From Brachybacterium paraconglomeratum (GTDB lineage Bacteria; Actinomycetota; Actinomycetes; Actinomycetales; Dermabacteraceae), in NCBI RefSeq assembly GCF_003994255.1, contig NZ_ML133857.1:124001-188000 (forward strand): a stretch of 64,000 bases of DNA, written 5' to 3'. The notes beneath the pieces are model-generated. The model saw nothing but the letters and a program-made list of their open reading frames with translations, had not been told where the DNA came from and ran no database searches. Within the stretch, counting starts at the first letter, position 1; every line of letters starts with the position of its first letter. Below, piece after piece: positions 51,554 through 59,455 of this stretch. The position numbers and the translations under genes were made by a program.

Positions 51554-53251
51554 TCAGGCGAAGATGAAGTTCAGGGCGATGACCAGGACGAGGGCGATGC
51601 CCGCCATCGGCACCGGGCGGCGCCAGAAGGGCATGTCCTTCTCCTCGGGGTCGACCAGATCGGCCCTCGGCGTCTCCGAGTAGACCAGTCCCTTGAGCTC
51701 GTGGGCGGGCTTCGGGGCGGTGATCTGGGTGACCGCGACCGAGACCACGATGTCGACCACGAAGGCGGTCGCCGCGCTCATGAACGCGAGGCCCTGGCCG
51801 GGCAGGGAGAAGACCCCGAGGAAGGTCGAGGAGCCCCACAGGATCACGGCCGAGAGCGTGCCCGCGACCAGGCCCGTCCAGCCGGCCGTCGGCGTCATCC
51901 GCTTCCAGAACATGCCCAGGATGAACGTCGCGAACAGCGGCGCGTTGAAGAAGCCGAACAGGGTCTGGAGGTAATCCATCAGGTTGGAGAACTGCGCGGC
52001 GATCAGCGCGGTGAAGATCGCGATGACGCAGGCCGCGGCCGTCGCGAGCCGGCCCACCTTCGTGTAGTGGTCGTCGGGCGCGTCCTTCTTCACGTACTGC
52101 TGGTAGAGGTCGTAGGAGACCACCGTGTTGAAGGCGGAGATGTTCGCGGCCATGCCGGCCATGAACGCGGCGAGCAGGCCCGCGATGGCGACGCCGAGCA
52201 GGCCGTTGGGGAGCACGTCCCGCATCAGCAGCAGCAGGGCGTCGTTGTAGTTCACGCCCGTCGCAGCAGCGCCCGAGGCGTCGCCCGCGTGGTCGAGCTG
52301 CTTGAACTCGGTGAGCTCCCCGACCAGCACCGCGGCGATCATGCCGGGGATGATCACGATGAAGGGGATGAACATCTTCGGGAAGGCGCCGATGATCGGG
52401 GTCATCCGCGCGGCGGTGATGGACTTCGACGCCATCGCACGCTGCACCTCGACGAAGTTCGTGGTCCAGTAGCCGAAGGAGAGCACGAAGCCCAGGCCGA
52501 ACACGATGCCGATCACGGACAGCACGGGGCTGTCGAAGCCGGAGAGGGCCTGGCCGGGCCAGGAGTGCAGCTGCTCGGAGCCGAGCATCCCGTCCCCGGC
52601 GATGCGCTCCTTCATCCCGGACCAGCCGCCCACGCGGTGCAGGCCGATCAGCGTCAGCGGCAGCAGCGCCGCGACGATCACGAAGAACTGCAGCACCTCG
52701 TTGTAGATCGCGGCGGAGAGGCCGCCGACGGTGATGTAGAAGAGCACGAACGCGGCGGCGAGCACGAGGCCCACCCACATCGGCCAGCCCAGCAGGCGGT
52801 TGACGATCGTGGCCAGCAGCGAGAGGTTCACGCCCGCGATCAGCAGCTGTGCGACCGCGAAGGAGATCGCGTTGACCAGGTGCGCGCCCTTCCCGAAGCG
52901 CATGCGCATGAACTCGGGGACGCTGCGCACCTTCGAGCCGTAGTAGAAGGGCATCATCACCACGCCGAGGAACAGCATGGCGGGGATCGCGCCCACCCAG
53001 AAGTAGTGCATCGTCGGCATGCCGTACTGGGCGCCGGTGGCGGACATGCCCATGATCTCGACCGCGCCGAGGTTGGCGGAGACGAAGGCGAGGCCGGTGA
53101 CCCAGGCGGGCAGCGAGCGGCCGGAGAGGAAGAACTCGATGGAGGTGGAGACGCCGCGCTTGGCGTACCAGCCCACACCGAGGACGAAGACGAAGTAGAG
53201 CGCGATGATCGCGTAGTCGATCCATTGCGCGTCGAGTCTGAGGTCGACCAT
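51554..53251 (-). CDS. Sodium:solute symporter (SSS) family transporter
   Basis: This 565-residue protein has about 14 transmembrane helices and the SSS architecture of galactose or inositol carriers. SGRSLPAWVTGLAFVSANLG and the late FGYWTTNFVEVQRAMASKS are family landmarks. The Na+-site helices include ISAFNTVVSYDLYQQYVKKD. The substrate is uncertain; a sugar is likely because a sugar ABC operon lies divergently upstream. It is probably co-transcribed with the small protein that follows. AAGGAGACCCTTC precedes the ATG. Confidence 0.88.
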   Translation of the reverse strand: MVDLRLDAQWIDYAIIALYFVFVLGVGWYAKRGVSTSIEFFLSGRSLPAWVTGLAFVSANLGAVEIMGMSATGAQYGMPTMHYFWVGAIPAMLFLGVVMMPFYYGSKVRSVPEFMRMRFGKGAHLVNAISFAVAQLLIAGVNLSLLATIVNRLLGWPMWVGLVLAAAFVLFYITVGGLSAAIYNEVLQFFVIVAALLPLTLIGLHRVGGWSGMKERIAGDGMLGSEQLHSWPGQALSGFDSPVLSVIGIVFGLGFVLSFGYWTTNFVEVQRAMASKSITAARMTPIIGAFPKMFIPFIVIIPGMIAAVLVGELTEFKQLDHAGDASGAAATGVNYNDALLLLMRDVLPNGLLGVAIAGLLAAFMAGMAANISAFNTVVSYDLYQQYVKKDAPDDHYTKVGRLATAAACVIAIFTALIAAQFSNLMDYLQTLFGFFNAPLFATFILGMFWKRMTPTAGWTGLVAGTLSAVILWGSSTFLGVFSLPGQGLAFMSAATAFVVDIVVSVAVTQITAPKPAHELKGLVYSETPRADLVDPEEKDMPFWRRPVPMAGIALVLVIALNFIFA

Positions 53252-53674
53252 GAAGGGTCTCCTTGCGACGAGGAGGCGTGCCGCGACGTCGAGGAGGAGG
53301 TGGCGCGCGGGCGGGGAACGGCGCCGCCGTGGCGCCGACGGGGGACGTTACCACCGGGGTGCCGGGTGTTCCCGTCGGCCGACGGGCTCCGCGGCGGGGG
53401 AGTGAGGTGGGACACCTCGGCGGCGGTGCGGCCAGGGCGCGCAGGTCGGCGTGCGCTCGCCCGTCGGGAGCGTCCTCGCAGTTCCCGCGAATGTTGACCA
53501 GCGGTAGACGATGCGGCATTCTCGTCGGGCGCGAGCTCGCCCGTGCGGCGATCGCGCGCCGCTCGCGCCCCGGGGTGGACAAACGGGTCGTGAACGTTCA
53601 CGATGTACCTGTGCCCCCGAGCACATCACGCCCGCGACCGCGGTGCACTCAAGGACGAGGAGTGATGACCTGCG
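53252..53674. other. Divergent control region between SSS transporter and ABC operon
   Basis: This 423-base region holds no gene. Near its right end are TTGACC (53494-53499) with a CATTCT 17 bases later as a weak plus-strand promoter, and the perfect palindrome at 53588-53603. GC-rich Arg/Pro-coding shadows fill the left half. Confidence 0.6.
53588..53603. promoter_or_regulatory. LacI-type operator, 16-bp perfect palindrome
   Basis: TCGTGAACGTTCACGA is a perfect 16-bp palindrome with a central CG step, the hallmark of LacI/GalR-family operators. It lies 72 bases upstream of the solute-binding protein start codon. Confidence 0.75.
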
Positions 53675-55009
53675 ATGAACCCCCGCTTGTCACGACGATC
53701 GGCGCTGGTCGGAGGTGGTGCGGCGCTCGCCGCCGGCCTCGCGGCCTGTGCGCCGCCCAACCCCGGCGAGGTCAACGCCGAGCCGACCATCCCTGCCGCT
53801 GACGGCAAGGTCCATCTGACGTACTGGGCCTGGCTGAAGGACCTGCAGAAGGTCCTCGACGTCTTCAACGCCTCCCAGGACCGCATCCAGGTCGACGCCA
53901 CCTGGATCCCCGGCGGCAACACCGGCGGCTACGCGAAGATCCTCTCCGCGGTCGCCGCGGGCGGAGGCCCTGACATCGCCCAGGTCGAGCTGCGCCAGAT
54001 CCCCGAGTTCGCGCTCGCCGGCGCGCTGGTGAACCTCAGCCGCTACGGCTTCGACGAGGACGAGTCCGCCTTCGACCCCGGCGCGATCAGCCAGGCGAAG
54101 GTGGGCGAGAACATCTGGGGCGTCCCGCAGGACACCGGCCCCATGGCGAGCTTCTACAACCGCGAGGTGCTCGAGGGCGAGCTGGGCCTGACCTTCCCCT
54201 CCACCTGGGACGAGTTCCGCGAGACCGCCGGCATCGTCTCCGAGGCCGGCAAGCAGATCATCAGCCTCGATCCCTCCGACGGCTCCCACCCCATCGGCTG
54301 GGTCATGCAGTCCGGCGCCGCGTGGTTCCGGCCCGAGGGCGACGGCTGGATCGTCGACATGACCGACGAGGCCTCGATGCGCGTGGCCGAGTTCTGGGAC
54401 GGCATCTTCGGCGAGGGCCTGGTCGGCACCGGCTACGGCTCCTACACCACCCCCTGGTACGCCGCGGCGGCCGACGGGAACGTGCTCGCCTCGATCAGCG
54501 GCTCGTGGTCCGACGCGCTGAACGAGACCGTGCCCGGCGGCTCCGGCAAGTGGGCCGTCGCGCCCATGCCCACCTGGCCCGACGGCTACGCCTCCGGCGG
54601 CCACGGCGGCTCCGCCGCCGCGATCCTCGCCAACTCGAAGCACCCGGCCGAGGCGCTCGAGTTCCTCACCTGGATGTGCACCGACCCCGCCGGCATCGAC
54701 GCGATGATCGAGTACTCCGGCATCGGCTGGTCGCCCGCCGCCGACTACATCGGCGAGAAGCGGCAGCAGCCCAGCGAGTTCTTCTCCGGCCAGAACTACA
54801 ACGAGGAGGTCATCGTCCCGATGGCCGCCGGGCAGAACCTCGACTGGACCTGGGCGCCGCTCATGCAGCGCGCCCAGGCCCTGATCGGCGACGGCATGAC
54901 CGCCGCCGTCACCGGCGAGGTCCCGCTCGCGGACATGTTCGCGAACGCGCAGAAGGAGATCGTCGAGATCATGCGCACCATCGGTCTGAACGCGGAGGAG
55001 GCACGATGA
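53675..55009 (+). CDS. ABC sugar transporter, extracellular solute-binding lipoprotein
   Basis: This 444-residue protein has a Tat-like signal (SRRSALVGGGAALAAGL) with lipobox LAAC (Cys25). The mature part has the bacterial family 1 sugar-binding fold: TYWAWLKDLQKVLDVFN, an early GGPDIAQVEL, SFYNREVLEG and WDEFRETA. It should bind a mono- or oligosaccharide outside the cell and hand it to the two permeases that follow. Its stop overlaps the first permease by four bases (ATGA). Confidence 0.9.
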   Translation: MNPRLSRRSALVGGGAALAAGLAACAPPNPGEVNAEPTIPAADGKVHLTYWAWLKDLQKVLDVFNASQDRIQVDATWIPGGNTGGYAKILSAVAAGGGPDIAQVELRQIPEFALAGALVNLSRYGFDEDESAFDPGAISQAKVGENIWGVPQDTGPMASFYNREVLEGELGLTFPSTWDEFRETAGIVSEAGKQIISLDPSDGSHPIGWVMQSGAAWFRPEGDGWIVDMTDEASMRVAEFWDGIFGEGLVGTGYGSYTTPWYAAAADGNVLASISGSWSDALNETVPGGSGKWAVAPMPTWPDGYASGGHGGSAAAILANSKHPAEALEFLTWMCTDPAGIDAMIEYSGIGWSPAADYIGEKRQQPSEFFSGQNYNEEVIVPMAAGQNLDWTWAPLMQRAQALIGDGMTAAVTGEVPLADMFANAQKEIVEIMRTIGLNAEEAR

Positions 55010-55890
55010 AGGGCAAGAGCGCCCCCTGGCTGCTGCTGGCACCGTTCCTGGTGCTGTTCATCGGGACCATGATCGTCCCGATCATCATGGCGATCGGCTA
55101 CAGCTTCACGCGCGTCGAGCGCCTGGGCCTGCTCGGCGAAGCCGGTGTGGACAGCGTCTTCGCCGGCCTGGAGAACTACATCGCCGCGCTGACGAACGCG
55201 AACTTCATCGCCTCGATCGGGCGGATGGTCCTGTTCGGCGTCGTGCAGGTGACGGTGATGATCGTGGCCGCCACGATCCTCGCCCTGCTGCTCGAGAGCG
55301 CCTCGGCGAAGTGGCCCGGCTTCTTCCGCGCCACCTACTTCCTGCCCTACGGCATCCCCGGCGTGATCGCCACGATCCTGTGGTCCTTCCTCTACATCCC
55401 GGGGCTGTCCCCGATCGTGGACGTGCTCGGCGCCGTCGGCATCACCGTCGACTTCCTCGGCCCGAACATGGTGCTGTGGTCCATCGCGAACATCGTCACC
55501 TGGACCTACACCGGCTACAACATGCTGATCATCGTCGCGCAGCTCAAGGCCATCCCCGGCGAGCTGTACGAGGCCGCGAAGATCGACGGCGCGAGCTCCT
55601 TCCGGGTGGCCCGCTCGATCCAGATCCCGCTGATCCGCCCCGCCCTGATGCTCACGATCATCTTCTCGATCATCGGCACCCTGCAGCTGTTCGCCGAGCC
55701 GCGCCTGCTGCAGACCATGAGCGCGGGGATCACCTCGGAGTACACCCCGAACATGTCCGCCTATGCCTTCGCGTTCCAGTACAACGACATCGGCATGGCC
55801 GCGGCGCAGTCCGTGATCATCGCGGTCGCCGCCTTCCTGTTCTCGGCCCTCGCGCTGGGGATCTCGAACTGGATGGAGAAGCGCCGATGA
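55006..55890 (+). CDS. ABC sugar transporter permease 1 (MalF type)
   Basis: This 294-residue protein has six transmembrane helices and the EAA loop LYEAAKIDGASSFRVARSIQ, which docks the ATPase. It lacks the extra N-terminal domain of MalF. It pairs with the next permease. It overlaps both neighbours by four bases. Confidence 0.9.
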   Translation: MKGKSAPWLLLAPFLVLFIGTMIVPIIMAIGYSFTRVERLGLLGEAGVDSVFAGLENYIAALTNANFIASIGRMVLFGVVQVTVMIVAATILALLLESASAKWPGFFRATYFLPYGIPGVIATILWSFLYIPGLSPIVDVLGAVGITVDFLGPNMVLWSIANIVTWTYTGYNMLIIVAQLKAIPGELYEAAKIDGASSFRVARSIQIPLIRPALMLTIIFSIIGTLQLFAEPRLLQTMSAGITSEYTPNMSAYAFAFQYNDIGMAAAQSVIIAVAAFLFSALALGISNWMEKRR

Positions 55891-56828
55891 GCACCACCGA
55901 CAACGCACCCACCCACCGCGCGAAGCCGCTCGGCAACGCGGCCAGGGCCGCCCGTGGCGACGGCCGCGCGGGAAGCCGCGACGCGGGCCGCAAGCCCACC
56001 ACCACGATCATCGTCACCGCGATCCTCGCGATCGTCGCCGTGTACTTCCTGGTGCCGGTGTACTGGGTGGTCATCAACGCCACCAAGTCCACCGAGGACC
56101 TCTTCGGCACCAGCGGGTTCTGGTTCGGCGAGACCTTCCAGCTGTGGGAGAACCTCCAGTCCGTGCTCACGGCCAACGGCGGGATCTTCCCCCGCTGGGC
56201 CCTGAACTCGATCCTGTACTCCGGGGTCGGCTCCGTGCTCGCGACCTACTTCGCGGTCGCCGCCGGATACGCCCTGGCCAAGTACCGCTTCCGCGGCCGC
56301 GGCCTCGTCTACGGGCTCGTCCTCGGCGGCGTGCTCGTGCCCGGCACGGCCGTGGCGCTGCCGCTGTTCTTCCTGTTCAGCTCGATCGGGATCACCAACA
56401 CCTACTGGGCGGTGCTGATCCCCTCGCTGGTGAGCCCCTTCGGGCTCTTCCTCGCCTCGATCTACGCCGGCGCCGCGGTGCCCGACGAGATGCTCGAGGC
56501 GGGTCGTCTGGACGGCGTGAACGAGATCGGACTCTTCCACCGCCTGGCCCTGCCGCAGCTGACCCCCGCGATCGTGACGATCCTGCTGTTCCAGTTCATC
56601 GCGATCTGGAACAACTACATGCTCCCGCTGGTCATGCTGGCCGACGAGAAGCTGTACCCGATCACCCTGGGTCTGGACAACTGGCGGGCCCAGACGGATC
56701 GCCTGCCGGAGTTCTACCAGCTCACCACCGGCGGCGCGCTGCTGTCGGTGATCCCGCTGGCGATCCTCATCCTGGTGCTGCAGCGCTTCTGGCGCGGCGG
56801 CCTCACCGAGGGCTCCGTCAAGGGCTGA
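55887..56828 (+). CDS. ABC sugar transporter permease 2 (MalG type)
   Basis: This 313-residue protein has six transmembrane helices after a basic disordered N-terminus (1-37). The EAA loop is EMLEAGRLDGVNEIGLFHRL. The C-terminal helices end with VLQRFWRGGLTEGSVKG, as in MalG-type permeases. No ATPase gene is in the operon; a shared MsmK-type ATPase elsewhere is expected. A terminator follows after 23 bases. Confidence 0.9.
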   Translation: MSTTDNAPTHRAKPLGNAARAARGDGRAGSRDAGRKPTTTIIVTAILAIVAVYFLVPVYWVVINATKSTEDLFGTSGFWFGETFQLWENLQSVLTANGGIFPRWALNSILYSGVGSVLATYFAVAAGYALAKYRFRGRGLVYGLVLGGVLVPGTAVALPLFFLFSSIGITNTYWAVLIPSLVSPFGLFLASIYAGAAVPDEMLEAGRLDGVNEIGLFHRLALPQLTPAIVTILLFQFIAIWNNYMLPLVMLADEKLYPITLGLDNWRAQTDRLPEFYQLTTGGALLSVIPLAILILVLQRFWRGGLTEGSVKG

Positions 56829-56851
56829 TCCACCGGACAGTCCCGCAGCGA

Positions 56852-56891
56852 GGGCGGCACGCACCGGCAGATGCGCCGGCGCGTGCCGCCC
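56852..56891 (+). terminator. Intrinsic terminator after the sugar ABC operon
   Basis: GGGCGGCACGC (56852-56862) pairs with 56881-56891 and an inner CCGGC/GCCGG stem extends it to about 16 bp. TTCTCGT follows. Confidence 0.75.
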
Positions 56892-56984
56892 TTCTCGTGC
56901 CAGAGCTCTCCCGTCGGGCGTCGCCGCCCGCACCCCTTCGCCGCCCTGCACTGCGCTGCCCCGGGGGTGACCGCGCGGGCTCCT

Positions 56985-57022
56985 GGCAGCACGACGTGCC
57001 ATATATGCCACGTCGTGCTGCC
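56985..57022. repeat. 38-base near-perfect palindrome with AT-rich centre
   Basis: Arms GGCAGCACGACGTG (56985-56998) and its exact complement (57009-57022) flank C-CATATATG-C, itself containing an 8-base palindrome. Only one base pair (56999/57008) fails to match. It is too symmetrical for a plain terminator and has no U-tract. It may be a protein-binding site, a REP-like element or a hairpin. Confidence 0.75.
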
Positions 57023-57195
57023 GAGCGCCCGTCCGCCCCTTCGGCGGCCGCCACGTGACGCGGCTGTGCCCCTCCGCGGCCCCGCCCGGCCCTGTGGCAC
57101 GGCGGTGTCGGTGCGCGACCCGTCCGCCACTTTTCCGGCACGCCGGTTTCCCGCACCCGGTGGCGGGACGGCCCCGGGTGCTCTTGGATGGAGGG

Positions 57196-58584
57196 ATGAG
57201 CTCCTCCCGCGGCCCCGCCCCCGTCCCCGCCCGACGCCCCGCGCCGGCCGCCGACCGGCTCCCTTCCCCGCCGCGCCGACGCTCCGTCCTCGCCGCGGCG
57301 GCGGCGCTGCCCCTGGCCGGGGCGGGGCTGTCGGGCTGCGGCGCGCTCGAAGGGATCGTCGGCGACGACATGGAACCCGACCTCGTGGCCGAGCTGCCCC
57401 GTCGGAAGCCCGGCGAGACGGACGGGCTCGGCCGGCGCGTCGTCCCCTTCACCGCCCACCTGCTCGCCGGCATCGACCGCGAGCCGGTCAACGCCGTCTG
57501 CTCCCCGCTCTCGGCGCAGACCGTGCTGACCATGGCCGCGCTGGGCGCCGCGGGAGACACCCTCGCCCAGATGGAGGAGGTGCTCGGCGGCACCGTCGAC
57601 GAGCTCGCCACCACCGCCAACACGCTCTCCGCGGTGCTCGCCGCCGTGGGGGACACGGTCCGGGAGGAGGACGACCCCGAGGGGCCGGAGCCCGCCGTCG
57701 CCTCCCTCGTCAGCAGCACCTGGCTGCAGGAGGACATGACGGTCGAGCAGGGATTCCTCGACGGCCTCGCCGAATGGTTCGGCAGCGGCGTGTTCCAGAT
57801 CGACGTCCTCGACGAGGCGGCGCGCGAGAAGGGCCGAGAGCGGATCAACGACTGGGTGGCCGAGCAGACGAACGACCTCATCGAGGACCTCGTGCCCGAG
57901 CAGGCGCTCTCCGACCGCACCCGCGCCGTGCTCGTCAACGCCCTGCATCTGAAGGCCGCCTGGCCCAGCCCTCTCGAGCGCCGCGGCGGCACCTTCACCA
58001 CGGACGAGGGCGAGGAGCTCTCCGTCGAGCTGCTCCACGGCAGCAGCTCTGCCTGGTTCGAGGACTCGGTGTGCCGCGCCACCGCGCTCGAGGCCGCCGG
58101 CGGCGAGCTCGCCCTCGCGCTGGTCCAGCCGGCCGGGAGCATCGGCGAGACGATGGACGCCTGGGCCGAGGTCGCGGGAACACCCGCGGCGGGCCTCGGC
58201 GGGCTGCTCGACGGGCTCGAGGACTCCTCGGAGCAGGTCGACCTCGCCGTGCCGCCCTTCGACATCGCCTGGGACTCCTCCCTGGTGGCGGTGCTGCAGG
58301 GCCTCGGGATGACCGACGTGTTCTCCGAGGCGGCGGACCTCTCCGGCATCACCGCCGAGGAGGACCTGGTGATCACCGAGATCCTGCAGAAGGCCGTGAT
58401 CACGGTCGACGAGGAGGGTATGGAGGCCGCGGCCGCGACTGCGGCGATGGCCGGCACGACCGCGGCCCCGGCCGAGCCGAAGGAGCTCGTCCTGGACCGG
58501 CCGTTCCTCTTCGTGGCCTATGAGCGCACGACCCGCGCGCCGCTGGTCGCCGGCTGGGTCGGGGATCCGCGGCAGACGAGATGA
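57196..58584 (+). CDS. Serpin family lipoprotein
   Basis: This 462-residue protein has a hydrophobic signal with lipobox LSGC (near 48) after a long basic start. The body matches the serpin fold: VNAVCSPLSAQTVLTMAALG, WLQEDMTVEQGFLDGLA, INDWVAEQTNDLIEDLVPE, LVNALHLKAAW, and the reactive-centre hinge ITVDEEGMEAAAATAAMAG before LDRPFLFVAYE. The small-residue hinge fits an inhibitory serpin. Anchored outside the membrane, it would block serine or cysteine proteases. The ATG sits close behind GGAGGG; a GTG at 57179 is an alternative. Confidence 0.85.
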   Translation: MSSSRGPAPVPARRPAPAADRLPSPPRRRSVLAAAAALPLAGAGLSGCGALEGIVGDDMEPDLVAELPRRKPGETDGLGRRVVPFTAHLLAGIDREPVNAVCSPLSAQTVLTMAALGAAGDTLAQMEEVLGGTVDELATTANTLSAVLAAVGDTVREEDDPEGPEPAVASLVSSTWLQEDMTVEQGFLDGLAEWFGSGVFQIDVLDEAAREKGRERINDWVAEQTNDLIEDLVPEQALSDRTRAVLVNALHLKAAWPSPLERRGGTFTTDEGEELSVELLHGSSSAWFEDSVCRATALEAAGGELALALVQPAGSIGETMDAWAEVAGTPAAGLGGLLDGLEDSSEQVDLAVPPFDIAWDSSLVAVLQGLGMTDVFSEAADLSGITAEEDLVITEILQKAVITVDEEGMEAAAATAAMAGTTAAPAEPKELVLDRPFLFVAYERTTRAPLVAGWVGDPRQTR

Positions 58585-58627
58585 GGGCGGGCCGGCGTTC
58601 TCCTCCCTGTCTGCGAGGATGTCGTCC

Positions 58628-59023
58628 ATGAACGACCTGGTGGTGCCCCTTGTCGTCGGCCTGGCGGGCCTGCTGATGATCGCGCTCTCGCTGTGGTTCC
58701 GGGTGGGCAGGCCGGTGCTGATGAGCCGCTGGATGGATCCCTGGTCGGAGGACTGGCAGGCCGAGCGCAGTGTGCTCCTCGGCCTGCCGACGGCCGGTGC
58801 GATGCTGCTCTGCGTCGCTGCGGTCGGAGCGATCCCCGAGTGGAACGTCCTGCGCCTCCTCGTCGTCGGCGCGATGGGGCTCTTGGTCGTACCGATGCTC
58901 TATTGCCTGACCGCCCCGCTGCCGCTGCCGGGTTTCCTCTACCCCGCCTGGGCCCGCGCGCTGCGCGACACCCGTGAGGAGCGCATGGAGGCGCTCCTGT
59001 CAGAACTGTCCGATGGGGACTGA
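58628..59023 (+). CDS. Small membrane protein
   Basis: This 131-residue protein has three transmembrane segments: about 4-24 (VVPLVVGLAGLLMIALSLWF), 58-75 and 80-98. A C-terminal charged helix (ARALRDTREERMEALLSELS) faces the cytoplasm. I do not recognise the family. ATG at 58628 has GAGGAT at useful spacing; ATG at 58619 is a weaker choice. Confidence 0.65.
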   Translation: MNDLVVPLVVGLAGLLMIALSLWFRVGRPVLMSRWMDPWSEDWQAERSVLLGLPTAGAMLLCVAAVGAIPEWNVLRLLVVGAMGLLVVPMLYCLTAPLPLPGFLYPAWARALRDTREERMEALLSELSDGD

Positions 59024-59166
59024 GCCCGACCGGGGCTGATTCCGGCCGGGTCCGGGCCCGAAACAGCGGGCCGACGGGAGGGCTGATGCGCCGGAGCGGT
59101 TCGCGCCCACGCGCGTCGGCTGACAGACTGGCGAAAACCGATTCACCGCCGAGAGGATCGACGAGG

Positions 59167-59450
59167 ATGCCCGCCGCGCTCACCCCCACCTCCGAGGGCT
59201 TGCTCCGTCACGGGGAGCCGCACATGATCGTCTCCGGCGCGCTGCACTACTTCCGCGTCCACCCCGCGCAGTGGCGGGACCGCCTGCGCCGCCCCAGCAG
59301 ACGCTCTACGTCACCGCCCCGCTCCTGCGCGCCGGCCGCAACGAGGTGCTGCTGCTGGACCTCGAACGTCGGCCGACGCGCTTCGCGCTCGCCGAGTCGC
59401 ACCATTTCGGACGTGCCGCCCACGCCCACCCCACCACCGAGGAGAGCTGA
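59167..59450 (+). pseudogene. GH35 beta-galactosidase remnant with internal deletion
   Basis: The first 42 codons encode a typical GH35 beta-galactosidase start (LLRHGEPHMIVSGALHYFRV, then HPAQWRDRLRR). At about 59290 the sequence jumps to another frame, codons beginning at 59292, encoding PQQTLYVTAPLLRAGRNEVL and ending in PTTEES with stop at 59448-59450, which resembles the GH35 C-terminal end. Some 1.5 kb of the middle, including both catalytic glutamates, is missing, and the two ends are out of frame. An ATG with GAGAGG upstream is still present. Confidence 0.85.
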
Positions 59451-59455
59451 TCACC

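Larger units (their letters stand above)
56829..57195. other. Intergenic region with terminator and long palindrome
   Basis: This 367-base gap holds the ABC operon terminator (56852-56891), a 38-base near-perfect palindrome (56985-57022) and otherwise GC-rich DNA without coding character. Confidence 0.6.

Noticed and set aside
55761-58457. A 898-codon minus-strand open frame across the ABC operon and serpin gene
   Set aside because: It runs antisense to clearly recognised permease and serpin genes. It has no binding site or family match and results from GC-rich third positions.
59120-59150. A LacI-type operator near GAAAACCGATTC
   Set aside because: The two halves do not form a convincing inverted repeat.
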